DNA of 10,734 nt from an uncultured Streptococcus sp. (GCF_959025735.1 NZ_CAUFJQ010000061.1:1-10734); one strand, 5' to 3'. Shown: positions 1 to 7,038, numbered from the stretch's first letter. Numbers and translations are program-made. Notes: generated by a model from the sequence alone, not told the origin.

Positions 1-2615
1 TTTTCATCGGCTTCCAGTGGTACTGCAAGTTCGATAGCGGATTCCATGGTCTCTTTGACGAGTTCTTTGATCGCTACCAGTTCATCACTTGGTACTTGCA
101 GAACGATTTCATCATGCACCTGAAGAAGCATCTTGGTCTTGTATACTCCTCTTTCTAGCGCTTGGTCCAAGTGGATCATGGCAATTTTCAAGATGTCTGC
201 TGCAGATCCTTGGATCGGTGAGTTAATAGCTGTCCGCTCCGCAAAGCCTCGAACATTGAAGTTGCGAGAATTGATATCTGGAATCTCCCGACGACGCTTG
301 AAGAGGGTCTCCACATAGCCTTTATCACGCGCTTCCCGTACCACTCTCTCCATATAGTCCTTGATGCCAGGGTAGCGTTCGAAGTAGGTCTCAATATAAG
401 CCTTGGCTTCTTTTCGACTGATCCCTAGGTTGTTAGACAGTCCAAAGTCGGAAATTCCATAAACCACACCGAAGTTTACTGCTTTTGCATTGCGACGGTC
501 GTTCGGCGTCACATCTTCAGGTTTTGCAATATTGAAAACTCGCATAGCAGTCGATGTATGGATATCTGCCCCATGTTTAAAGGCGTCAATCAAATGCTCA
601 TCTCCCGAAATATGGGCCAAGACGCGCAGTTCGATTTGTGAATAGTCCGAACTCAGCAAGACACTGTTTTCCTCTTCTGGGACAAAGGCCTTACGAATAA
701 GACGACCTTGTTCCAAACGGACAGGAATGTTTTGCAGGTTGGGATCCACACTGGACAAACGGCCTGTCTGCGTCAAATCCTGTACATAGCGGGTATGGAT
801 CTTCCCATCTTCCAAAATCCAATCTTGAAGACCGATGACATAGGTCGACTGGATCTTAGCAATTTGGCGGTATTCAAGAATCTTAGACACAATCGGTGCA
901 ATTGGAGCCAGGCGTTCCAAGACATCAACGGCTGTTGAATAGCCGGTTTTTGTCTTCTTAGTATATTCAAGAGGGAGTCCCAATTTTTCAAAGAGAATGA
1001 CCCCCAATTGTTTTGGAGAATTGATATTAAACTCTTCTCCTGCAAGCTCGTAGATTTCTTGAGTCAAGCGCTCCAAGACCACTTCGTTTTCCACCTGCAT
1101 GTCTTCTAGGGTCTGACGCTCTACCTTGATCCCCGCGATTTCCATCTTGGCCAAAACAGCTGCTAGCGGTTGCTCCATATCATAGAGCAAATCTAGTTGG
1201 TCATGGGCCTGCAACTGCTCTACCATGGGCTCTTCGGTATCCAGTAGAACAGCGACTTTCCGTGCCAAATGCTCTAATAGGACCGCCTTTTCTGGGATAG
1301 CTCTTTTGGCTCCCTTGCCATAAACGACTTCGTCCAGCGGCAGCGCAATCTGACTATAGAGACTCGCAATGGTTGAAATTTCATTGTCCTCTACGGTCGA
1401 CAAGAGATACTTGGCCAATCGACTGTCAAACGCGGGATTTTGAAGGGAAATGCCCAAGTGGCTGAGCAAGACCTTGGCCCGCTTGAAGTCATAGACCTTG
1501 AGGGGCGTTTTTTCGAGAAATTCTTTGAAAATCGGTGTTTGTAAAAGACCAATATCTGTACTCGCATAGAGCTGACCTTTGGTCCCCCATGCAAAACCGA
1601 TGATGGGTTCCGTATGGTAATTGTCCCCAAAAATCTCAAAATGGAAGAAACTATCTTCCGTGAGCATATCTGAAGTGACTTGCTCAACTTCTATATAGTC
1701 AATAGCTACAGGAGCTGCTTCTTCTCCACTGAGATCCAAGGCCTGACGGAGTTGCTTGAAGCCCATCTCCTCATAAAACTTGGCGAGATTTTCTAGATGA
1801 GGACCCGTATAGGTAATATCGTCAAGCCCAATTTCAATGGGCGCATTGGTATCGATGGTCGCAAGGGTCTTGGACAGATAGGCCTGTTCCTTGTCATTGA
1901 TGAGGTTTTCCTTCATCTTAGAAGCCTTCATCTCATCGATATGCTCATAAATGCCATCGAGAGAGCCGTATTCTAGGAGTAGTTTGATCCCGGTCTTTTC
2001 TCCAATCTTGGTGACACCCGGGATATTATCCGACTTATCTCCCATCAAGGCCTTGAGGTCAATAAACTGCTCTGGTGTCAGTCCCATCTTTTCTTTCAGA
2101 TAGGCTGGAGTGAATTCTTCAAACTCCGCTACCCCTTTTTTAGAGATTTCAACCACCGTATTGTCATCTGTCAGCTGGATCAAATCCTTGTCCCCAGAGA
2201 CAATGGTGACTTCAAATGGCACCGAGCTAGTTTCTGCCCTCTTATCTAGCGTTCCAATAATATCATCCGCTTCATACTGGGCCAGCTCATAATGGCGGAT
2301 TCCCAAATGATCCAGTTGCTCACGAATGAAAGGAAACTGCTCGCGGAACTCATCCGGAGTTTTTGCACGGCCTCCTTTGTAGTCGGCATACATCTCCGTC
2401 CGAAAAGTCGTCTTTCCTGCATCAAAAGCAACGAGGACATGGGTCGGTTGGATGCGCTCCAAGAGATGGCTCAACATAAGGTTAAAGCCATAGACCGCAT
2501 TGGTATGCAGACCATTGGCATTTTTGAAGCGATCGATTTGATTATAGAGTGCGAAAAAGGCACGAAAAGCGACGGAAGACCCGTCGATGAGTAGTAATTT
2601 GTTCTTTTTTTCCAT
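1..2615 (-). CDS. polA: DNA polymerase I (3' end cut by window edge)
   Basis: Family A polymerase that fills gaps and removes RNA primers during replication and repair in the cytoplasm. 871 complete codons are present, ending ...ADE, and pneumococcal PolA is about 877 residues, so only a few codons lie outside. The 5'-nuclease domain (about residues 1-290) shows LIDGSS (D11), SGDKD and GDKSDNIPG (192-200). The polymerase domain shows motif A DYSQIELR (D657), motif B RRNAKAVNFGVVYG and motif C VHDE (H834, D835, E836). The central exonuclease-like domain has HFE at 325-327 where E. coli has D-T-E, and A380 where Asp424 is expected, so proofreading is probably lost, as known for pneumococcal PolA. 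The start at 2615 is chosen because the frame opens MEKKNKLLLIDGSS like its relatives; no good Shine-Dalgarno precedes it. Long stretches were translated without finding a stop or frameshift. Confidence 0.97.
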   Translation of the reverse strand, partial: MEKKNKLLLIDGSSVAFRAFFALYNQIDRFKNANGLHTNAVYGFNLMLSHLLERIQPTHVLVAFDAGKTTFRTEMYADYKGGRAKTPDEFREQFPFIREQLDHLGIRHYELAQYEADDIIGTLDKRAETSSVPFEVTIVSGDKDLIQLTDDNTVVEISKKGVAEFEEFTPAYLKEKMGLTPEQFIDLKALMGDKSDNIPGVTKIGEKTGIKLLLEYGSLDGIYEHIDEMKASKMKENLINDKEQAYLSKTLATIDTNAPIEIGLDDITYTGPHLENLAKFYEEMGFKQLRQALDLSGEEAAPVAIDYIEVEQVTSDMLTEDSFFHFEIFGDNYHTEPIIGFAWGTKGQLYASTDIGLLQTPIFKEFLEKTPLKVYDFKRAKVLLSHLGISLQNPAFDSRLAKYLLSTVEDNEISTIASLYSQIALPLDEVVYGKGAKRAIPEKAVLLEHLARKVAVLLDTEEPMVEQLQAHDQLDLLYDMEQPLAAVLAKMEIAGIKVERQTLEDMQVENEVVLERLTQEIYELAGEEFNINSPKQLGVILFEKLGLPLEYTKKTKTGYSTAVDVLERLAPIAPIVSKILEYRQIAKIQSTYVIGLQDWILEDGKIHTRYVQDLTQTGRLSSVDPNLQNIPVRLEQGRLIRKAFVPEEENSVLLSSDYSQIELRVLAHISGDEHLIDAFKHGADIHTSTAMRVFNIAKPEDVTPNDRRNAKAVNFGVVYGISDFGLSNNLGISRKEAKAYIETYFERYPGIKDYMERVVREARDKGYVETLFKRRREIPDINSRNFNVRGFAERTAINSPIQGSAADILKIAMIHLDQALERGVYKTKMLLQVHDEIVLQVPSDELVAIKELVKETMESAIELAVPLEADE

Positions 2616-2621
2616 AGGCCT

Positions 2622-2630
2622 ATTATACCA
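2622..2630 (-). promoter_or_regulatory. TGn-extended -10 promoter of polA
   Basis: On the minus strand TGGTATAAT is a consensus -10 hexamer (2627-2622) preceded by TG and one base. No convincing -35 hexamer lies 16-18 bases upstream, which fits an extended -10 promoter. Only six bases (AGGCCT) separate it from the polA ATG, so initiation about seven bases downstream would start the mRNA at or next to the start codon. The hexamer read on the plus strand is TATTATA, so the element is nearly symmetric. Confidence 0.7.
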
Positions 2631-2654
2631 CGAATCACAAGGTCTCTGGTACAT

Positions 2655-2680
2655 AAAAACTCTACCCTTTCGGGTAGAGC
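2655..2680 (-). terminator. Rho-independent terminator after fucosidase unit
   Basis: On the minus strand CTCTACCC, a GAAA tetraloop and GGGTAGAG form a perfect 8-bp stem (2679-2672 with 2667-2660), immediately followed by five T residues. This is a classic intrinsic terminator for transcription coming from the fucosidase gene and the small ORF, and it separates them from polA. Read on the plus strand the stem is followed only by CCTTCTTT, so termination in that direction would be weaker. Confidence 0.88.
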
Positions 2681-2698
2681 CTTCTTTAGGAGTTTCTT

Positions 2699-2782
2699 AT
2701 GAAAAATGAAGAGAAGTGTTTATTCGCCGTAACAAGAACCTTGTTGTGGCAATTTCTTAAAGCGTTTTGGATAATTAACTGA
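2699..2782 (+). CDS. Candidate 27-residue antisense small ORF
   Basis: A plus-strand frame lying opposite the 23-codon minus-strand ORF. It starts MKNEEKCLF and ends WQFLKAFWIIN, giving a charged N-terminus and a hydrophobic, tryptophan-containing C-terminus. A strong Shine-Dalgarno AGGAG (2688-2692) sits six bases before the ATG. A possible promoter (TTGTTC at 2599-2604, 16 bases, TATTAT at 2621-2626) shares its -10 region with the polA promoter. Against it: every other supported gene here is on the minus strand, no plus-strand terminator follows, and a chance frame of this size is easy to find. Probably at most one of the two opposed ORFs is real; the minus-strand one has the better context. 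Confidence 0.2.
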   Translation: MKNEEKCLFAVTRTLLWQFLKAFWIIN

Positions 2783-2791
2783 GATTTTCAT
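2720..2791 (-). CDS. Candidate 23-residue small protein, unknown function
   Basis: A short minus-strand frame that I do not recognise. The product begins MKISVNYPKRFKKL and ends GSCYGE: 23 residues, strongly basic in the first half (K2, K9, R10, K12, K13), one cysteine near the C-terminus, no membrane segment and no obvious signal peptide. It has a plausible ribosome binding site, GAGG (2803-2800), eight bases before the ATG, and a TAA stop. The intrinsic terminator begins about 40 bases after the stop, so the ORF sits as the last frame of the fucosidase transcript or of a short transcript of its own; I found no strong promoter just upstream. It could be a regulatory or secreted-type peptide, a RiPP-like precursor without a visible partner, or a chance frame. 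No modifying enzyme or transporter is visible nearby. Confidence 0.42.
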   Translation of the reverse strand: MKISVNYPKRFKKLPQQGSCYGE

Positions 2792-2872
2792 TTTCTGTAC
2801 CTCGTTTCTTATTGGATGAGTACAGTATACAAGAGAAACCTAAACGATTCCTTATAGAAAGCTTCAAGAAAA

Positions 2873-4336
2873 CTAAAAGCTGAGGCGCAAAACACGCGGT
2901 TGTTTTTTGCTGCAAGCTGGTAACTGAAGATGGAGCCCTGTCTCATCTTGGCTCCAAGAAAGAAGCTGACTTTCTCCAAGGAGTTCCACCTTTTGAATGC
3001 GCGCATGAAGGATTCTCGGTTGCTTGAGATCATAGGCGAGAGACGGTAAGGTCAGCTCTTCTGTCCTTCCACTTGGTTCCAGCTGGATAGCATAAAGAAA
3101 ACCATCACGCATGGTATAGCAGAAATCTTGGCTGGTATAGAGTGGCGCTTGCCCATCTGAGAAGGAACCTTCCTGGGCCTCGGTCGGTCCGTCTGATGAC
3201 ACCCGCCAAGGCCGACTCTGATAAATGGCTTCTCCATTTACCACCAGCCAGTCCCCGATCTCTGTGAGGATGTCTTGGTCTTGCTCAGGGATCGTGCCAT
3301 CTGCCTTGGGTCCAATATTGAGCAGAAGATTGCCATTTTTTGCCACAACATCAACTAAATTTTGTAGCAATTCCTTACTGGTCTTGTAGGCTAGATCCTG
3401 GGTATAGCACCAAGAATTACGGGCGATCGCGGTATCCATTTGCCACGGAAAGGCTTGCGTCTCTCCGTATCCTCCCCGCTCCATCTCAACGATTCCTGAA
3501 CCGAAAGGGAGGGCATCCTGTTTGTAACAAACAGCCACCTTGCGATCCTCTTGTGCTGCTAGATTGTAATAATAAGCCAAAAAGCGCATCAAGTAGGGAC
3601 GGAAACTCTCATGCTGGATCCACCAGTCAAAATATAGGAGCTCTGGTTGGTAGTCCCGCACCAGTTCACAGGTTCGCAACAGCCAATCTTCCAAGAATTC
3701 TTTACTTGGATAAGGCTTAGAAGTCAGATCAAAATGATCCTTGGGCTCTGGCTCCGCTGGCCAATAAAGGCTGTCTCTTGGGACTTCTTGCGGAATGTCA
3801 CTAGTGAATTCCTTGCCATGTGAAAAGAAAAACTGGTGTTCTGCCCGGTGAGAGGACGTACAGAAGTGCAGGCCACGTTTTTCTGCTTCCTCCCTCAGCT
3901 CTCCTAAGACATCTCGTCTCGGCCCCATTTCTAAGCTATTATAAGGCGAGAGAGTAGAGGCATACATCTGAAAACCATCGTGGTGCTCCGCAACTGGGAA
4001 AAGATACTGAGCTCCCGCTTTTTGAAAGAGATCTAGCCAAGATGCCGGATCAAATTGATCGGCTGTAAAAAGAGGAATGAGATCCTTGTAGCCAAAGATA
4101 GCCTGGTCTCCAAAATGCTCTCGATGATAGTCATAGCAAGGATTCCCTTGGATATACATATTTCGCGAATACCATTCCGAACCAAAGGCAGGTACACTGT
4201 AGACGCCCCAGTGGATAAACATTCCAAATTTGGCATCCCGATACCAATCTGGACAGACTTGATGGCTAAGAGAGTCCCAGGTTGGTTCAAAAGGACCTGA
4301 TTGGATGACTTGATCAATCTCTTCAAGGCTTATCAT
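2873..4336 (-). CDS. GH29 alpha-L-fucosidase, probably cytoplasmic
   Basis: Retaining exo-glycosidase family that releases L-fucose from fucosylated glycans. The 487-residue product has the N-terminal GH29 signature FGMFIHWGVYS (37-47) and SEWYSRNMY, then EHHDGF (117-122), FDWW with the likely catalytic nucleophile D237, FPWQMDTAI (296-304) and GNLLLNIGP (335-343). The (beta/alpha)8 barrel probably occupies about residues 15-385 and a beta-rich C-terminal domain the rest. No signal peptide or LPXTG anchor is visible, so it probably acts on imported short oligosaccharides. The frame is open 31 codons further up, but the start at 4336 is preferred because AAGAGGAG lies six bases upstream and the longer version would read through the promoter. 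It has its own promoter, and a terminator follows. No sugar transporter or fucose catabolic gene is adjacent. The glycan linkage it cleaves cannot be told from sequence. Confidence 0.92.
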   Translation of the reverse strand: MISLEEIDQVIQSGPFEPTWDSLSHQVCPDWYRDAKFGMFIHWGVYSVPAFGSEWYSRNMYIQGNPCYDYHREHFGDQAIFGYKDLIPLFTADQFDPASWLDLFQKAGAQYLFPVAEHHDGFQMYASTLSPYNSLEMGPRRDVLGELREEAEKRGLHFCTSSHRAEHQFFFSHGKEFTSDIPQEVPRDSLYWPAEPEPKDHFDLTSKPYPSKEFLEDWLLRTCELVRDYQPELLYFDWWIQHESFRPYLMRFLAYYYNLAAQEDRKVAVCYKQDALPFGSGIVEMERGGYGETQAFPWQMDTAIARNSWCYTQDLAYKTSKELLQNLVDVVAKNGNLLLNIGPKADGTIPEQDQDILTEIGDWLVVNGEAIYQSRPWRVSSDGPTEAQEGSFSDGQAPLYTSQDFCYTMRDGFLYAIQLEPSGRTEELTLPSLAYDLKQPRILHARIQKVELLGESQLLSWSQDETGLHLQLPACSKKQPRVLRLSF

Positions 4337-4342
4337 TCTCTT

Positions 4343-4350
4343 CTCCTCTT
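4343..4350 (-). promoter_or_regulatory. Ribosome binding site fixing the fucosidase start
   Basis: AAGAGGAG on the minus strand ends six bases before the ATG at 4336. It supports this start over the in-frame ATG at 4429, which lies upstream of the promoter. Confidence 0.85.
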
Positions 4351-4367
4351 TTCTTGTTACTACCTCT

Positions 4368-4395
4368 ATTGTAACGAGAAAGCCTCGTTTGTAAA
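4368..4395 (-). promoter_or_regulatory. Sigma-A type promoter of the fucosidase gene
   Basis: On the minus strand TTTACA (4395-4390) and TACAAT (4373-4368) are separated by 16 bases; each hexamer matches consensus at five of six positions. Initiation would fall near 4361, giving a leader of about 25 bases before the fucosidase ATG. It means the fucosidase can be expressed independently of the trp operon. Confidence 0.7.
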
Positions 4396-4406
4396 GACAA
4401 ACAAGG
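4383..4406 (-). promoter_or_regulatory. Palindrome overlapping the fucosidase -35 box
   Basis: On the minus strand CCTTGTTTGT and ACAAACGAGG flank the four bases CTTT. The arms are fully complementary as RNA with one G-U pair, or one mismatch as a DNA operator. The right arm supplies the last bases of the TTTACA -35 box, so a bound protein would block RNA polymerase. It may be a repressor operator. It could instead be a weak terminator for readthrough from trpA, since a loose run TTTCTCGTT follows. Confidence 0.4.
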
Positions 4407-4417
4407 GGAATGTTTAA

Positions 4418-4455
4418 AATAGTAGACAAAGAGCTTGATCTAGGAGAATCAAGCT
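4418..4455 (-). terminator. Weak hairpin after trpA, possible terminator
   Basis: AGCTTGAT and ATCAAGCT form a perfect 8-bp stem around an 8-base loop, 22 bases after the trpA stop. On the minus strand it is followed by CTTTGTCTACTATTTT rather than a solid T run, and the stem is not GC-rich, so termination may be partial and some trp transcripts may reach the fucosidase gene. Confidence 0.35.
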
Positions 4456-4477
4456 GATGATGAATGGAATGAACCTT

Positions 4478-5254
4478 CTAGGCCTTCACTGCTTGAGAAA
4501 TGAAACGAGCGATGGCATCTGTCTCCCCTTGGTGGAGAGCCTTAACGATTTTGGACCCCACAATAACTCCATCTGAGACCCTGTTGAAACGGTGAACATC
4601 CTCCATGCTGGAAACTCCAAAACCTGTTAAAACAGGAATGGACGCTATTTCGTGTAATTGGACCAAGTGGTGATCCAAATCATCTCGATAGCTACCAGCT
4701 TTCCCCGTCACTCCATTGACAGCAACGGCATAGATAAACCCTTCTGCATCTTGGATCAATTTCTTCTGGCGCTCGATTCCTGTGGTTAAGCTCACTAGCG
4801 GCACCAAAGCGATGTCTTTATCCACTAAGAGAGGCTCTACCAGATCCGCATGCTCATGAGGAAGATCGGGAATAATCACTCCCTTGACCGCTGTTCCTTC
4901 TACATCTCTAAAGAAGTTTTCGAGCCCATATTGGAACAAGGGGTTGAAATAGGTCATGATGACCAAAGGAACAGTAGTCTTCAAGCGCTGGATCGTTTGC
5001 ACCAGTTCCTCTGTCGTCGTCCCATGGGCTAAACTCCGTAATCCCGCCTCTTCAATCACAGGACCATCTGCCACCGGATCCGAAAAAGGAATCCCAACTT
5101 CAATGGCTGAGACACCAAGCTTCTCCAAGAATTGGATGGTTTCCTGCAAACCTGCCAAGCCTTTTTCATGATCTCCTGCCATAATATAAGGAACAAAGAT
5201 CCCTTGTTGCTGGTCTTTCAGCTTTTGTAAATGCTCTGTTAAGGTCTTTCCCAT
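4478..5254 (-). CDS. trpA: Tryptophan synthase alpha chain
   Basis: Cleaves indole-3-glycerol phosphate to indole and glyceraldehyde 3-phosphate; the indole is channelled to TrpB in the cytoplasmic alpha2-beta2 complex. The 258 residues match the usual family length and fold as one TIM barrel. Visible motifs are EVGIPFSDPVADGP, carrying the catalytic pair E52 and D63 (E. coli Glu49 and Asp60), IPDLPHEH, the phosphate-binding GFGVSS and the following VIVGSKIV. It is the last trp gene. Its ATG lies one base after the trpB stop, and the Shine-Dalgarno AGGAG is inside the final trpB codons, so translation is probably coupled. The protein contains no tryptophan. Confidence 0.97.
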   Translation of the reverse strand: MGKTLTEHLQKLKDQQQGIFVPYIMAGDHEKGLAGLQETIQFLEKLGVSAIEVGIPFSDPVADGPVIEEAGLRSLAHGTTTEELVQTIQRLKTTVPLVIMTYFNPLFQYGLENFFRDVEGTAVKGVIIPDLPHEHADLVEPLLVDKDIALVPLVSLTTGIERQKKLIQDAEGFIYAVAVNGVTGKAGSYRDDLDHHLVQLHEIASIPVLTGFGVSSMEDVHRFNRVSDGVIVGSKIVKALHQGETDAIARFISQAVKA

Positions 5255-5255
5255 C

Positions 5256-6461
5256 TTACTCTCCTCTCTCTTGTTCTAGGCGGTCTTTGACTTGTACCAC
5301 ATCTTTATCCCCACGACCTGATAAGCAAACGATCATAGATTTTTCAGGCCCCATTTCCTTGGCCAATTTTACCGCATAGGCGATAGCATGGCTCGATTCC
5401 AGAGCTGGAATGATTCCTTCTACTTTTGAAAGCAACTGAAAGGCTTCTAGCGCTTCTTGGTCTGTCACAGGCACATAGGTTGCCCGCTTGATATCATGGA
5501 AATAAGAATGCTCTGGTCCAATCCCTGGGTAATCGAGACCTGCTGAAATCGAGAAGGCTTCTAAAATCTGTCCATGGGCATCCTGTAAAACATCCATCAA
5601 GGCACCGTGAAGGACTCCCGGACGCCCCTTGGTCAAGGTTGCTGCATGCTGGTCTGTATCCACTCCAAGGCCAGCAGCTTCTGCCCCATACATGGCAACA
5701 GATGTATCCTCAACAAAAGGATAAAAGAGCCCAATAGCGTTCGATCCGCCTCCTACACAGGCTAGGACGGCATCTGGCAGCGCACCGTCATTTTGCTCTG
5801 CAAATTGGCGTTTGGCTTCTCGGCCAATGACACTTTGAAAATCACGGACAATCTCTGGGAATGGGTGAGGTCCTAGAGCAGAACCCATGATATAGTGGGT
5901 ATCCTCCACATTTGCTACCCAGGCTCTAAGGGCAGCATTGACCGCATCCTTGAGGACACGTGACCCATCTGTTACTGATTGAACCTTGGCGCCTAACAAC
6001 TCCATCCGAAAGACATTGAGGGCTTGGCGTTTGACATCTTCTTCCCCTATGTAGATGGTGCATTCCATATCAAATAAAGCAGCAGCCGTTGCCGTTGCAA
6101 CACCGTGCTGTCCGGCCCCTGTTTCTGCGATGATCTTCTTTTTGCCCATCCGATGTGCCAATAAAACTTGTCCTAGGGCATTATTAATTTTATGAGCCCC
6201 TGTGTGGTTGAGGTCTTCTCTTTTAAGAAAGATCTTGGCTCCACCGACGTACTTGGTAAGATTTTTAGCATAATAGAGCGGTGTTTCCCGACCGACATAT
6301 TGTTTCAGAAGCTGATCCAATTCTGCTTGAAAAGAAGGATCTGCTTGACTTTCTCTATAGGCTTCTTCTAATTCTAAAACTGCTGTCATCAAGGTTTCAG
6401 GGACAAATCGTCCCCCAAACCGCCCGTAAAATCCGTTTTTATCTGGTTGTTTATATGCCAT
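5256..6461 (-). CDS. trpB: Tryptophan synthase beta chain
   Basis: PLP enzyme that condenses indole with L-serine to give L-tryptophan, as partner of TrpA. 401 residues, the normal length for TrpB1. The Schiff-base lysine is K91 in HTGAHKINN, the catalytic glutamate is E113 in AETGAGQHG, and GGGSNA (237-242) binds the cofactor phosphate. The N-terminal NGFYGRFGGRFVPETL is characteristic. Its ATG overlaps the end of trpF by 11 bases; only a weak purine-rich GAAAGAG precedes it, so it may rely on coupling to trpF. One tryptophan, W181. Confidence 0.98.
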   Translation of the reverse strand: MAYKQPDKNGFYGRFGGRFVPETLMTAVLELEEAYRESQADPSFQAELDQLLKQYVGRETPLYYAKNLTKYVGGAKIFLKREDLNHTGAHKINNALGQVLLAHRMGKKKIIAETGAGQHGVATATAAALFDMECTIYIGEEDVKRQALNVFRMELLGAKVQSVTDGSRVLKDAVNAALRAWVANVEDTHYIMGSALGPHPFPEIVRDFQSVIGREAKRQFAEQNDGALPDAVLACVGGGSNAIGLFYPFVEDTSVAMYGAEAAGLGVDTDQHAATLTKGRPGVLHGALMDVLQDAHGQILEAFSISAGLDYPGIGPEHSYFHDIKRATYVPVTDQEALEAFQLLSKVEGIIPALESSHAIAYAVKLAKEMGPEKSMIVCLSGRGDKDVVQVKDRLEQERGE

Positions 6462-7038
6462 GCTTGACTCTTTCTATAAATCGTTTTATCTTTTCTTGAT
6501 CTTTTATTCCATCTATCTCGACCCCACTGGATACATCCACCGCATAAGGATGAAAGAAGCGAATGGCATCTGCTACATTATCTACCGTCAAGCCTCCTGC
6601 AATAAAGAAGGGCTTTGTAACGTTTTGACTTTCGAGTTCTTGCCACTCAAAGGTCTGCCCACTTCCTGCTACAGGAGCATCAAAGAGCAGATAATCAGCA
6701 CTGGTCTCAGGAAGAGCTGCATCTTTCCCCACTTGAACAGCGCGAATCGTTTGTCGGGGAAGGTCTTGCAAGATGGTTTCATCTATCGGCCCATGCACTT
6801 GTATCAAATCCAAGCCCACAACTTGGCAAGCTTGCTCCACTTCTTCTCTTTGTGGCGATACAAAAACACCGACTTTTTGAACCCCCTTTGGAATCCCTGT
6901 AGCCAACTGCCGAGCTTGCTCCAGCGTCACTTGCCGTTTGCTTGGTGCAAAGACAAAACCAATGTAATCCGCACCTGCCTCAACAGCTGTCTGGACAGCT
7001 TCTGGGGTGGATAATCCGCAAATTTTAACCTTTGTCAA
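6451..7038 (-). CDS. trpF: Phosphoribosylanthranilate isomerase, TTG start
   Basis: Amadori isomerisation of phosphoribosyl-anthranilate to CdRP, third step of the pathway, in the cytoplasm. The 195-residue TIM barrel shows KICG with catalytic C7, ADYIGFVFAPSKR, the general acid D120 in LLFDAPVAGSG, FIAGGL and the phosphate-binding VDVSSGVE. The start codon is TTG at 7038. No in-frame ATG fits, the frame opens (M)TKVKICGLS like relatives, and AAAGGAG lies seven bases upstream. The gene overlaps trpC by 14 bases and trpB by 11. The weak start codon inside the upstream gene suggests its yield is set by coupling. Confidence 0.96.
   Translation of the reverse strand: MTKVKICGLSTPEAVQTAVEAGADYIGFVFAPSKRQVTLEQARQLATGIPKGVQKVGVFVSPQREEVEQACQVVGLDLIQVHGPIDETILQDLPRQTIRAVQVGKDAALPETSADYLLFDAPVAGSGQTFEWQELESQNVTKPFFIAGGLTVDNVADAIRFFHPYAVDVSSGVEIDGIKDQEKIKRFIERVKHGI

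Noticed and set aside
2821..2840. TATACT box upstream of the 23-codon ORF as its promoter
   Set aside because: No -35 hexamer lies 16-18 bases upstream and the TGn extension is out of register, so I could not support a separate promoter.
3340..3720. 126-codon plus-strand frame opposite the fucosidase gene
   Set aside because: It lies wholly inside a well-supported GH29 gene on the other strand, has no recognisable motif and reads as a shadow frame.
4388..4404. Possible CcpA catabolite-response element near the fucosidase promoter
   Set aside because: The best match lacks the central CG and has several further mismatches; the palindrome is better described as an unknown operator or hairpin.
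4337..4429. Fucosidase frame open 31 codons further upstream, to an ATG at 4429
   Set aside because: The extension has no ribosome binding site, would run across the promoter hexamers, and does not resemble a signal peptide; the ATG at 4336 has a good Shine-Dalgarno.
6460..7014. 184-codon plus-strand frame opposite trpF
   Set aside because: It mirrors a complete trpF gene with all catalytic motifs; the plus-strand product has no family resemblance and no strong ribosome binding site was noted.
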